NCBI RefSeq assembly: GCF_018687715.1
Contig: NC_056762.1
Coordinates: forward strand, 34,832,864 to 34,896,863
Reading direction: 5' to 3'
Source: Carya illinoinensis
Lineage: Eukaryota > Streptophyta > Magnoliopsida > Fagales > Juglandaceae
Length of the DNA stretch: 64,000 nt
The notes under the pieces are model-generated. The model was not told the DNA's origin. It saw nothing but the letters and a program-made list of their open reading frames with translations, and made no database searches. Made by a program: the position numbers and the translations under genes. Shown one piece after another: positions 41,559 to 53,903 of this stretch (position 1 is its first letter; each line of letters opens with the position of its first letter).

Positions 41559-44500
41559 TTAAGAGATATTCATAACATGCATCATACCTATTTCTCTTCT
41601 GATCATACATAATCTATCTTCTGGTAAAGGTTTTGTGAAAATATCTGCTAACTGATCGTGTATGTTTGTGAATTCTAATATTATATCGTCTTTTTGCACA
41701 TGATCTCGAAGAAAATGATACCTTATTTCAATATGCTTAGTTCTAGAATGTTGTATTGGGTTCTTTGAAAGATTTATAGCACTTGTATTATCACATTTGA
41801 TTGGAATGTGATTATACTTGAGTTTAAAATCTTCAAGTTGTTGCTTCATGTAGAGAACTTGAGCACAACAACTAACCGCAGCAACATATTCTGCCTCAGC
41901 AGTAGATAGTGCAACAGAATTTTATTTTTTACTAAACCAGGAAACTAATGCATGACCTAAGAAATGGCATGCTCCACTAGTGCTTTTTCGATCTATTTTA
42001 CAGCCAGCATAATCTGCATCTGTGTAGCTGATTAGATCGAAAGATGTGTGCTTAGGGTACCATAACCCTAAGTTAATTGTACCACTAAGATATCTAAGAA
42101 TGCGCTTAACTGTAATTAAATGTGATTCTTTTGGAGATGATTGAAAACGTGCACATAAGCACACACTAAACATAATATCTGGTCTACTAGCTGTTAAATA
42201 TAATAAGCTACCAATCATACCTCGATATATCTTCGAGTCAACTGGCTTACCGGATTCATCTTTATCAAGTTTAGTTGATGGGCTCATTGGTGTTCCAATT
42301 TCCTTAGCATTTTCCATCCCAAACTTTTTCAGTAATTCCTTAATATATTTTGATTGATTGATGAATGTCCCACTTTTTGCTTGCTTAATTTGCAATCCGA
42401 GAAAGAATGTAAGTTCACCCATCATGCTCATCTCAAATTCTTCCTGCATAGTCTTAGCAAAAACTTGACACATATTTTCATTAGTAGCACCGAATATTAT
42501 ATCATCAACATAAATTTGAATCAAAAGAATATCATCATTTTCATATTTAATGAAAAGAGTTGTGTCGATTTTTCCTCTTGAAAAACCTTTTTCAATCAAG
42601 AAACTACTGAGTCTCTCGTACCAAGCTCTAGGAGCTTGTTTAAGTCCATATAGTACTTTTGTGAGTTTGAAAACATGATTTGGGGAAATATGATTTTCAA
42701 AACCTGGAGGTTGCTCAACATATACCTCTTCATTTATAAAACCATTTAAGAAAGCACTTTTAGCATCCATTTGAAAAAGTTTGAAATCTTTATAACAAGC
42801 ATATGCAAGTAGCATTCGAATAGCTTCTAATCTTGCGACAGGTGCATATGTCTCATCATAATCGATTCCTTCTTCTTGATTAAAACCTTGGGCTACAAGT
42901 CGAGCCTTATTTCTAGTAATGACTCCAGACTCATCTTTCTTATTTCTAAAAACCCATTTTGTTCCAATAATAGTATGATTTTTGGGTCTAGGAACAAGTG
43001 TCCAAACATCATTTCTTTCAAATTGATTCAACTCTTCTTGCATAGCTAGAATCCAAGATTCATCAAGAAGTGCGTCATCAATATTTTTGGGTTCAATTTG
43101 AGATAGAAAAGCAGTATGATTACAAATATTTCTAAGAGATGATCGAGTACTTACACCTTGTGAAGGTTCTCCCAAAATTTGTTCCACTGGATGATCTTTC
43201 ACAAATTTCCACTGTTTGGTTGCATCTTGTATTAAATTTTGATGATCTTTCCTGATGGCTCCATGTTGAACTTCCTCTATTGCTTTCTCTTTGTTGAGAT
43301 TGAGACTTTCTGTGTTATTTATACCTTCTGTTTCTTCATCAATAGATTTCTTGGAGAGTGAAGAATTAGATTCATCAAATACTACATGCATAGATTCTTG
43401 TACAGTCAAAATCTTTTTGTTGAATACTCTATAAGCTTTACTATTAGTAGAATACCCGAGAAAGATACCTTCATCAGATTTTGCATCAAACTTGCCTAAA
43501 TTATCTCTGTCATTCAAAATAAAACATTTGCATCCAAATACATGAAAGTAACCAATGTTGGACTTTTTCTCATTCCAAAGCTCATAGGGGGTTTTATCTA
43601 ATTTAGACCTTAACATAACTCTATTTATAACATAACATGCAGTACTTACCGCTTCGGCCCAAAAATAACTAGGCAAGTTATTCTCATTGAGCATTGTTCT
43701 TGCCATTTCTTGAAGAGATCTATTTTTCCTCTCTACTACCCCATTTTGTTGAGGAGTTCGAGGAGCAAAAAAATTATGTACAAAACCGTTTTCATCACAA
43801 AATGTTTCAATATTTTTATTAACAAACTCTTTTCCCCTATCACTTCAGATACTTGAAATAGTATAGCCCTTTTCATTTTGAATTCTCTTGCATAACTTGG
43901 TAAAGGCATTATGTGCCTCATCTTTATGAGCAAGAAAGATGACCCAAGTATATCTAGAGAAATCATCAACAATAACAAATGCATAATATTTTCCTCCTAG
44001 ACTTGCAACTCTATTTGGTCCAAAAAGATCCATGTGTATCAGTTGCAATGGTCTAGTAGTGAAAATATGTTTCTTAGTTTTAAAAGAAGTTTTTGTTTGT
44101 TTACCAAATTGACATGCATCACAAATTTTGTTTTTAAGAAAATATGTTTTTGGTAAACCTCTCACAAGATCATTTTTTGAAAGTTTGGAAATAAGTTCCA
44201 TGTTGGCATGACCCAATCTTCTATGCCATAACCAACTAGTTTCATCTTGAGCTGACAGGCAAATAGCATCTTGTGAGGTAATTTCTTCAAAATCAATTGT
44301 ATAAACATTATTGTTTCTAAAAGCAATAAAACAAATATTACAATCATGATCATTCAAAATAATGCATTTATCCATTTTAAAAGTAACTGTAAATCCTTTA
44401 TCACATAATTGACTTATGCTCAAAAGATTATGTTTTAAACCTTCAACAAGTAGAACATCTTCAATTATCAGAGAAGATTCATTACCAATTTTACCTATTC

Positions 44501-44648
44501 CCACGATCTTCCCTTTCGAGTTGTCTCCAAATATCACGTGTCCTTCTTCTTTAGATCTAAGATCAAAGAACTTAGTCTTGTCTCCCGTCATGTGTCTTGA
44601 ACATCCACTATCTAAAAACCACTTATTTTTGCTTGTGGATGACTTCAT
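41559..44648 (-). pseudogene. copia pol (protease, integrase, RT, RNase H), interrupted by stops
   Basis: One reading frame on the minus strand, broken by two stop codons: TGA at 43845-43847 in the integrase core and TAA at 41922-41924 in RNase H. In order: protease active site DSGCSRHMTGD near the start; GAG-pre-integrase H..H..C..C zinc site (LWHRRLGHANME ... CDACQFGKQ); integrase core with HMDLFGP, a DRGKEF motif just after the TGA and NGVVERKNR; reverse transcriptase with [22 protein letters not shown] and YVDDIIFGA; RNase H with [15 protein letters not shown] after the TAA, and a C-terminal IFTKPLPED. The active-site motifs remain readable; the element is not autonomous as it stands. Both stops could have arisen by single transitions, as expected in methylated DNA. 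Confidence 0.92.
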
Positions 44649-44706
44649 GCATACCTATAAAAACAATTAAAATGATTTTTCTTGGTTCTCAAGTTCTTTG
44701 GGTCCT

Positions 44707-45552
44707 TTATTTATTAGTATTAGAAGAAACAAGATTTTTAGGTACCCATATGGCCCTAATAGTCATTGTATGATTTCTTCTAATAGGACAAGTATGATAA
44801 TTATGACCATTTCTATTACAAAAATTACAAATAGCATGTGACATATATGAAAAACTTGAATGATTATAATAATATCCTTTTTTGAAAAAATTATTTTTAT
44901 GAAAAGAATTTTGAATATTAGTCTTTGAGGTAGAATGATTATCAAAAAAATTTTTATAAGGTTTGTATTTTTGTTTTGGCATATATCCCAAACCTGCCTT
45001 GTCAAAAACACATCTTTGACTACCAAGAAGTTTTTCAAAATTTCTTTTTCCATTCGTAAAGTTTTCAACAATATTTTCTAAATCGGTTTTCTTCTTATTC
45101 AATTCAAGATTTTCATCTTTCAAAATGATACTTTATTTTCTTAAAATTTCAATTTCGTTTGTTAAAGAAGAATTTTTCTTTTTCAAAGCAGTATACTTGA
45201 TACCCAATTTTTCAAATTCCTCATAAATCTCTTCTAAAACATTTTGCAATTCTTCATATGAAGGATTTTCAATATTATCAAGATTTGTTACCTCAATGTC
45301 ATCTTTAGCTATAAGACAAAGATTTGCTGATTCTTCATTGCTTGCTTCACTATTTGAGCTACTTGAATCATCATCCCATGTAACTTTCATTGATTTCTTG
45401 CCCTTGTTTCGATCTTTCTTTAGCAGAGGACAATCTGGCTTGATATGACCAGGTTTATTGCATTTATAACAAATTAAAGTATCGTTTTTACCTGAATCTT
45501 TCTTGGAAAACTTTTTGAAAGATTTCCTCGGAGGAGTTCTATTTTTCTTCAA
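44707..45552 (-). pseudogene. copia gag remnant with two zinc knuckles
   Basis: The same minus-strand frame is split by TAA at 45133-45135. The upstream part has a CCHC knuckle (CYKCNKPGHIKPDCP), an acidic serine-rich stretch and a coiled-coil-like region. The downstream part has a second knuckle-like motif (CNFCNRNGHNYHTCP) and ends before WVPKN. The amino-terminal capsid half of gag is absent: the frame begins about 110 bp from the PBS, next to a perfect inverted repeat. Between this part and pol, 44649-44706 contains stops and a frame change. Confidence 0.85.
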
Positions 45553-45601
45553 GAACCTCTGAATTCTTCTTGTTATCAGAATTCAGAGGTTCTTGAAGAA
45601 A
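45544..45601. repeat. perfect 24 bp inverted repeat (hairpin)
   Basis: Arms 45544-45567 and 45578-45601 are exact reverse complements around a 10 bp loop (TCTTGTTATC). It lies at the edge of the gag deletion, beside a 29 bp direct duplication of the first zinc-knuckle coding segment (45412-45440 and 45621-45649). Confidence 0.95.
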
Positions 45602-45646
45602 GATTGTTAAATGGACCTGAATCTTTCTTTAGCAGAGGACAATCTG

Positions 45647-45658
45647 GCTCTGATACCA
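45647..45658 (-). other. primer-binding site of the copia element
   Basis: The minus strand reads TGGTATCAGAGC two bases inside the 5' LTR, the classic complement to the 3' end of initiator tRNA-Met used by copia elements. Confidence 0.92.
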
Positions 45659-45660
45659 AT

Positions 45661-46998
45661 TGTTGCCCAGATGACTAACACAAGAGGGGGGTGAATTGAG
45701 TTGTATAAAAAAAATAACAATTATAAATCAAATATATAATATAAAATATAAACAAAATATAAAATAACAATAAATATAAAGAGTAAGGGTAAGAGAGAAG
45801 CAAACTCAGTATGTTAACGAGGTTCGGCCCCACTGCCTACGTCCTCGCCTCAAGCTACCCCTTGAGGATTCCCAAATTCACTATTCAACCTCCTTCAGGT
45901 GGAGATAGAAACCTATTACACCTTTGAACAATACCGCTACAAAGGATCCGTGTAGAACACCCTCTACACTTGCAATCACCTTACACGTGGTGATTCAACT
46001 ATTCCCCGTGTAGAATACTTTCTACACACACAAGGGTTATACACACCCTTTTTTTGATACAAGAGCTGATAGTGGGTAGGTTATCAGAAAACACTCCTCA
46101 ATGAGTGAAATAAGAACAATACAGCCCAAACTATATCTCTCAAAATGAACAAGGATTAAGGCTCAATACTTAGAGAAGAGAGAATGAAAGCTTTGAATGA
46201 ATGTTGTATGCTCTTGGTGTTGTGAATGTGAAGCTCTCAATTGATCTATTTATAGGCATATGAGACTTCATATTCAAATTTAAAAAGATTCACATGTCAA
46301 AGACAACATCATTCACTTTTTCAAAAAATTCAAATAAAATGTTCTTCTTTTTCAATTGTCAAAGACAACATCATTCATTTTTTCAAAGAATTCAAATAAA
46401 AGGTTCTTCTTTTTCAATTGTCAAAGATAACATCATTCACTTTTTCAAAAAAATCAAACCTAATCTTTTACTTTTGGCATATGACAAAATGAGCACACTT
46501 TCATTTTCAAAAAATTCAAACCTAATCTTTTACTTTTTGTATAAGTCTAAAAAAGTATCAACCACTTTTGAAAATATTCAAATAAAACATGCACATGTGA
46601 AAGATGACAATCAATCATCTTTAATATTTTCAAAGTTCAACCCTTTAATCAAGGCATGCACATGCAAAAGATGACAATCAATCATCTTTCAAAATTTTCA
46701 AATTTAATTTTCAAAAATATTCATGCACATGTGGAAAATGTATTTTAATGCTTTATGATAAAATATTAATTTTGAGCATTAATCCTAATTTCAAATTTTG
46801 AAGAGATTTACAACATTACTCCATAATTTTAATGTGAACTTGTTCTCTTCTTACTCATGCTTGTTTCCTTGATGTGCTTGACTCCATTGTGTAGACAACT
46901 TGAGCTTGAGACTTCTTTATTCTTTGAATTCATTTGTTATCATCAAAATCCATGTGTAGATTTATAATCACATGAAACTTGAAACCTTGAGTTCAACA
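45661..46998 (-). repeat. 5' LTR of the copia element
   Basis: 1338 bp, TG...CA ended, nearly identical to 38557-39894. It carries the same internal minisatellite (about 46294-46585). Confidence 0.93.
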
Positions 46999-47602
46999 CA
47001 AAACGTCAAAGAGAATCTTGAATCTGGCTAAACCACTGGCTACATGGATTGTGAGTAACCATATACAGTCCTTAGACCTCATCTTAACTCCTACTAAGAT
47101 GACATATTTTATGTGTCTTACAACTTATCCTTTTCTGAACAAGTTCCAAATGACATATTGTCTCATCTTTGCTCGCTACTCCTTTGTAGTGCCAAAGGCG
47201 ATCACTCGTGTGAGTGAGCCGATTTAAACCAGTCGATATACTTTTTTTTACCATAACTACCAAATTTATGGTGAATGTGTGTGCTTATCAAAAAATACTT
47301 CCAGCCACGCCACATGATCCTAAAACACATCAGTGTCATGTGCATGATAAACAATATCATGACGGAGGGAAATCACATAATCAACTAAAAATAATCAAAT
47401 CACAACTCTCAAGTGAAGTTTTAGGACTATTTCTCTTTGTGCGCATTCTCATGTATAGTAACTCTTCAAAACATGTACCTTTCAAGTGACTCTACTTTTA
47501 TATTCAAAAGTCATTAGCACAACCATGAAGTCAACAAAGACTCATCACGAATCTCATTAAGGTCAAACTCACAATTTTAAATCTTCGATTCTAGTTAGCA
47601 AG

Positions 47603-48924
47603 TGATGACTTGCAAAAATTTCGTATTGCAGATTTTACAAGTTCGCTCGAGCAGAGACTTTTGACCGCTCAAGTAAATTCAGGCAGATTCAAACGCTCGA
47701 CTGCCGCTCGACAGGGAGCTCAAGCGGGTTGCTGAAAAACAAAGATCGCTCGAGCGGAGACATTGGCCGCTTGAGCGAAATCAGGCAGAGTCAAACGCTC
47801 GATGTGCGCCTGATAGGACGCTCGAGCGAACTCAGGCAAAGTCGAAAGCTCGACGTGCGCTCGACATCCCGCTCGAGCGAACATCGTGTTTTGACAGATC
47901 CAGGGTTTTTCGCCGTCAGACGATATAAAAATGGATTTTTCACCCTATGGCCGTACTTTTTGACTGGAGAACACTTTTTGGGATAGAAAAACATAGCTAG
48001 AGGGATTCAAATCATCTGTTTTGGAGAGGGAATTCCAATTATTGCACGTACGTTGGAATCATACACGAGTACGGACGGGAGAAAAGCGTTGAATCATTCC
48101 CTTGAGCTTTTGAAGACGAATTGCGGCTGCAAGGAGGATTTTTCAGTGTTTATTTTCTTCCAATCTTCTCAGAATAATTATGGTGAATTCGTTTATGTTG
48201 AATTCCATTTCTAACATGAGCTAAATTTTCTTTATTCTAGGAAAACGATGTAACCTATTTCCGAACTATGCTTGATTGTCTACGCTAATTTAATGCAATT
48301 CTCTATTTGTTTATCTGATTTATTCTGAATTTATTGCTTCTAATTAACTGGCCATTGATTAAATGATTTTTAATCTTGTGATTTGCTATCGAAAGAGGGA
48401 ATCATAGGGTAGATCTTGAATATTTCAGCATAGGTAAGTATAGAGATCGAAAGACTTGTACGAACCTATGTAGTAATTAAATCATTGGTTTTATTGCTTT
48501 CTTACTTTATTAAATTTGCATATTCTTATGTGAATTGATAAACAAGAGTCATTTCCAATTGACTATAGAAAGAGGCTTTTGGATGATTTAGAGATTTGCT
48601 AATAGATAAAAAAGAATTAAATTAAGTTAGCTGGATGAGAAAAGCATAGTGAAGAATTAGGTGAAATCGATTTCCTAGAAGTTTTCTTCCCCATTAAGTT
48701 GATCTTCGAACGTCAGTTTTGTTTCTCTTGCATATTTCCCTTTGAGTTGATCTTAGTTTAATTTGCAACTACAGAAAAACCTTAGTGATTCCTCTAGATA
48801 AAATTGAGATTAGTATAATTTTGGTATTTGGCAAGAGTAAGGTACCAATCCTTGAGGACGATACTCTTCTTATCATTTTACTATAAAACTACGATATTGT
48901 GCACTTACAGTTTTGCACCGGTCA
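47603..48924. mobile_element. solo LTR with repeated CTCGAGCG motifs
   Basis: 1322 bp beginning TGATGACTTGC and ending CACCGGTCA, flanked by GCAAG at 47598-47602 and 48925-48929. The first 280 bp carry at least five CTCGAGCG/CGCTCGAG-type palindromes and related CGCTCGA blocks. The end region (CCTTGAGGACGATACTC) recalls LTRs of plant Ty3 elements, but family assignment is from memory. With only one LTR between the target duplications, the rest was probably lost by LTR-LTR recombination. It is inserted in the outer element. Confidence 0.82.
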
Positions 48925-48929
48925 GCAAG

Positions 48930-51900
48930 TCCCACATGCGACTTTTAATAATCTTCAATGTGATCTCAAATGTTATTCAGCAAACTAAATTTGTGATTTC
49001 AAGGTTTCATATGAATATATTGTACTCAACAAAAAAAATGTAAAACAACCATCATTTATTTTTCTTTTAAGGGTAAAGCGATTATGGCCTTTGCCCACAA
49101 AGACAATCACAATAGTCTAGTCATTACTTTTAACGATAATCGCATCACAAACTCACTTAATCAAGTAGGCCATATTTACCCTCTAACAAGATCTCAACCT
49201 CTAACTCCCATGAGCAAACCATAATGGAAACACCAAATTGTATACAAGGCAAAACTAGATTCTTTAGTATTTTCCATTTCATTAATTGTTTATGGATTTT
49301 GAACAAAAGCTCATAGAAACTGTTTTTCTCATATACAGTCTCACAAGACGTAAAGTCTTAGTTACTTTTTATAAACCCACATCCATCACCTTATAGTGTG
49401 GATAAGATCTCATTAGGCGATAATTAATAATCTAAGACAACCAGATCATCATCTCTCTCAGTAGAGACATTTTTTTAAGACCGTCAACAGCTTTCAAAGA
49501 ACCCCATTTTATTCAATAGATCGTTAGTAAAAACGACTAGGTATATTGGGTATCTTTGAGTAGATGGTTCGTTTAGGCTGCATGTAAATAGTATTTGCAG
49601 CATTCATTTACTTTTTGTACTAAAACAGTACAAGCAACAATCATGCACTCACAGTACTTGCACCTAAATATCACAAAAAAACTTAACCACCTAATTTTCT
49701 TACGAGAATCAGCTATTTGACTATTTCAAGAAAAACTCCAATAAATGTTTGATCAATGGTTATCTAAAAGCAACTCGATTAGTGCCAATAGATGGATCTA
49801 TACTTCTATCAACTCCACTTTTTCTGTATCAAACCAATCAACAACCCTGGGCTGGATCATATAACTAAAGTGAATATCAGATTCTATATTGATGTTCCTA
49901 CTATGTGAATTCTATAGCTTTAATGAAGCTGTATTACAAATATTTTCTTCTAGTCTCTAAACGATGAGATGATATTGATACATTGCTTCCACGTTATTTA
50001 TGAGGATTTTTATATTTCATGAATTTTATGAGTCACTATCACTAATGGTACACCTTAACTCAAAGGTATACTCCCACTAGTTGTTGAATTACTCTCATTA
50101 TCTTCGGCAATCTTTTTCTAAAAAAAATTTAATTTAAGGTACCAGGTAATATGGAATGGAACATAATCAAACGTTCTTTCCAAAAAACAAGTGTTAAAAA
50201 AAAAAGGATACCCTACCCTCGCTGAAAATACGAGTAATTTTATCGACTTAATAAAAAATAATCAAGCTTAAATCCTCTAAATAGAATTCACATTTGCACA
50301 AAGTAGTCACTCGAGCTAGCTTAATGACAAATGAACTTGATTTAAGGACAACAAGTCAAAACTTAAGGTTGCAACTGCTTTCGAGCCATAATTCATTTAG
50401 AACTCCATTCTCAGTAAGTCATTAAACTGCGAGATAATTGTTCTCATCATATAACTCATACGATTTCGATTTTGAAAAATAATATTTTAACCTAAAAAAT
50501 ATTTTCCTTATAAAAAAAAAAAAGATCATATTTATATGATGAAACAATATTTTCATTCCATGTCTTTATTGTGCATCTCTAGGAACTTCTATATAGAAAT
50601 GCTCATATTTTCCTTTTTCTCTTTGGCTCTTCAAAATAAAGGAGAGGATTCTCATTAGTGAGAAAATCTTAAATTTCTCAAACTTCACACCCATCATCCT
50701 ATGCCGCAAAGGCATATTTTAATATATCAGTTCCCCACCCGAGAAATAATATTACAGAGTCAACGAGTGACTATTCAACTTCTAAACCTCTAGGAATTCT
50801 CACTAACATCACTACTTTCAACAAGTCTAAAATCAAATTAGGTCTAGACTTCTCTAATATCGCATTAAAAGCGCTAATAAAAATATCTCTTTGTGCAACA
50901 AATGCAGTATGTGACGTTTCAGCCACTAACTAGCGATATATCCCCATTTCTCGCTTACACAATATTTTCATATTCTCAAATTCACTACAAGAGAGAAAAG
51001 AAAACTTTGCAAGAAATTATCTTAGCCTAAAACCTATCTTGTATCAGTGCAATCACGAGCAATATTTTTTAGGCTTAATTAAGTCATACCTAATTATTCA
51101 GACTGCTACAATTACCATGCAAACCTCCAAGGTGCTTGGTATTATTCTCAATAGGTGCTCCTAAGTTCATATTTCTACAAGAACCTGCTTGTTCTTACTA
51201 TAGATAAATAAAATTTGAGCAATATGACTAGTGCTAATACCACATGGAGGTGCACTGATAGAACCTTTAAAATGAATGTGTCAATCAAGAATGTCCTTAA
51301 CACTCTTACACACTCAAATTTTAATGTCCTTACTCGCCAAACATACTAGCAAGTTTTAGAGAGTATGTTCCTATCCGTGAGTTAATTTGAGTTGCTTCAA
51401 GATTATAATGCCCAACCTCAAATATAGGAGCAATTAATCTTTGTGTTACATAAATAATGTGCAACTTCTATTATTACCCATAAGATTTTCAAATGCAAAA
51501 TATTGGTTTAGCTCTATATGACAGTTGATCCCATTAACTTCTATAAAAAATTGTAGTGCATGCGTCCCACGCACACTTTCAATTTTACTCTAAATCTTTT
51601 AGAGATTTTTACTATAATGATGATATAAGATTATTTAACCCTGTTAATAATCTTATTTCTTTCCAATTATTGCTCATGGAGGAAATTAATGAGACACTTA
51701 AGTCATGTACATAATCTCGAGACTTTCTTTTCGGTTATCTCAAAGTTATTAACCTATACGCATCTAATTGCACAAACATTTAAGTAATTTGCCGCGTTAA
51801 TCTAAATCAGAACAAAAAACATTAATACACGTTGCAAAATAAAAAATTCGCTATGATTCCTAATCATTTTGTCAAACGTCTAATTATTAATTTCTAACTT

Positions 51901-52780
51901 AATTTTCACGTAAATTTATATTGTATAGGAAATTACTTCCAAATCAATCTCAACTATACTCCCACTAGGATAAGCAATCTATCGAGTTAGTCACATGAAA
52001 AAATAATTTATTTCTAAATCAAAGAAATCAGTTTAAGCCAGCCATAAGCATGTGCTAATAAAACTCAGGCTACTTAATCCTCTATATTATCACATTAAAA
52101 AAAATGACTAACTCTTAAAATTAGCCCAACAATACATGTGATAAAATAAGCTCATGCAATTACATGTAAACACAATACATGTAAAAGAAATTCATCACAT
52201 TTCATCTAAATAATTATTATTCACCAAAAAAAAAAAAAATCTAGGCACTTTATAACGTAAAATAAAATGCCTAACAAACGTGACAAAAATCATTTCATAA
52301 TATCATGACATGCATGTATTCGATAACCATAATAACATACAAAAATATTTCAGAAAAAAGAATTCTATGCCACAATTATATGCTGAATAAATGACGACAA
52401 CAAACTTACCAAGAATAAGTTTAGTCCAAATATTGAGATCAATGCCTTTGTGAGTGAAGTCTAGGTTTTAAAACAGCCACTGGGTTGCACCCTCTTGGGC
52501 GCCCAATTGCAGAGCAGTCTTCGGCTTGTTAGGCTGATGGCCCAATCCTCCTAGACGATTTTTTTTTCCTCTTTAAAAGGAAAACAATCGGGCCTAATTT
52601 TTCTTTTAATGGTAACATACGAGTAAAAAGATGATTTAAAAAATAGCCCATAGCTTGGTTAAAAAAGAGGTCCAACTGTGATTTTAAAACAAGCCCTCGC
52701 CCAAGCTCGTCTGCTTTTAACCCAAAATAAACCACACGGTGCTTCACTGCTTCTTATTCCTCCTTAACGTAGATAAGGGC
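48930..52780 (-). other. non-coding interior of the outer element
   Basis: 3.9 kb of AT-rich DNA belonging to the outer element. The phrase ACTCCCACTAG occurs twice (about 50070 and 51958). No frame longer than 80 codons and no retroelement protein motif was found on either strand. Confidence 0.6.
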
Positions 52781-53054
52781 ATTGTTCATCTTCCCCAAAG
52801 CACCAAACGGTTACAGCGCTTGTAACGGAAAAACTTGTAACCGACGCCACCCTTTCAACACCACTGCCCACCACCCTTCAAGCACCACCAACGTAGCTCC
52901 TAGCGACTACGGAAGATCACAGCAGCACTACCTCACTCGGCTCAACGTGAACCTCTATTGCCTGCGCTGCTAGTGCACCTTTTTTTTTTTTCTCCGTCGG
53001 TCACAGGTGCTCAGCACCTTGTGCATGTCGCTGCACCTCGTGCGTAGCCACACT

Positions 53055-53903
53055 CAGGGGTGTAAAAAAAATCTGGCAAACTGGAAAATCACCGGTTTTG
53101 GACCCGTTTCTATAAATGAAAAACCGGTCGGAACCGGTCTGGTTTCAGTTTCAACTAACCGGACCGGACCGGTACTATTTATATATTGATATTATATATA
53201 ATATATTTTATATTATATATAATTTTTAACCACAGAAAAAATAATCACATATATACTAATACTAATATTCTAATATAGATTATAGTTATACTCATACTAA
53301 TATAGTTATACTAAATCATCAAAACTAATACTAATATATAGCTATACTAATAGTCTAATATTAATACTATTATATTGTCTAATATATTATATAACTATAA
53401 CTAATACTAATATATATATACTAATACTAATAGTCTAATATAGGATTATAGCAGATTTTTTTTTACACTAGATTTCTTATTTTAGTTTTTATTTTATAGC
53501 AGTTTTTTATATAGCAGAATTTTGTTTATATAACAGATTTTTTTTATAAAACAGATTTTTTATATCATAATTTTTTTACATAGCAAATTTTTTTTATAAA
53601 GCAGATTTTTTATAGCAGAATTTTTTTGTAAAGCAGATTTTTGTAAATGGTAATAGATTTTTAATAAAACAAAATTTTTTAAATCAGTTTTTTTTTTTTT
53701 TAAACAGAATTTTTATGAAAAATTTGTATTTTATTAAAATCGAAAAACCGGATCAAACCAGACCGAAAACCAGTAAAATCAGAATACTGGTTTAGGAGGA
53801 AAATCGATGTGTAATCAATTTTGAAAAATGTAAAACCGGTGCCTACTTGTTCAGTCCTAGATTTTGTCCAAAACCGGACCGAACCGGACTAGTTACACCC
53901 CTA
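53055..53903. mobile_element. hAT-type MITE, 8 bp TSD, CCGG-rich ends
   Basis: CAGGGGTGTAA at the left faces TTACACCCCTA at the right. GCCACACT (53047-53054) and GCCACACC (53904-53911) are the 8 bp target duplication with one mismatch. The subterminal ACCGG repeats match the element at 26563-27262. Its core includes a minisatellite (about 53450-53715). Confidence 0.85.
53450..53715. repeat. T-rich minisatellite inside the hAT MITE
   Basis: About a dozen imperfect units of roughly 20 bp built on AGCAGATTTTTTTTATAA. The sister MITE at 26563 lacks them, so they expanded after the copies separated. Confidence 0.75.

Larger units (their letters stand above)
38557..46998 (-). mobile_element. Sirevirus-like Ty1/copia retrotransposon
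   Basis: An 8442 bp element with two 1338 bp LTRs (38557-39894 and 45661-46998), both TGTTGCCC...TTCAACA, flanked by the exact 5 bp duplication CAAAA (38552-38556, 46999-47003). On the minus strand the order is PBS, gag, protease, integrase, RT, RNase H, then a 1.7 kb spacer carrying opposite-strand ORFs and repeated polypurine tracts, then the 3' LTR. Integrase before RT is diagnostic of copia. Long LTRs, several GGGGGAG tracts and two zinc knuckles in gag point to the Sirevirus lineage. I counted about 18 substitutions and a few indels between the LTRs by eye, so it is relatively young yet already broken by stops and a gag deletion. Confidence 0.93.

Noticed and set aside
47729..47986. 85-codon ORF with repeated RSSE/DVR words
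   Set aside because: A translation of the CTCGAGCG array in the solo LTR; a composition effect.
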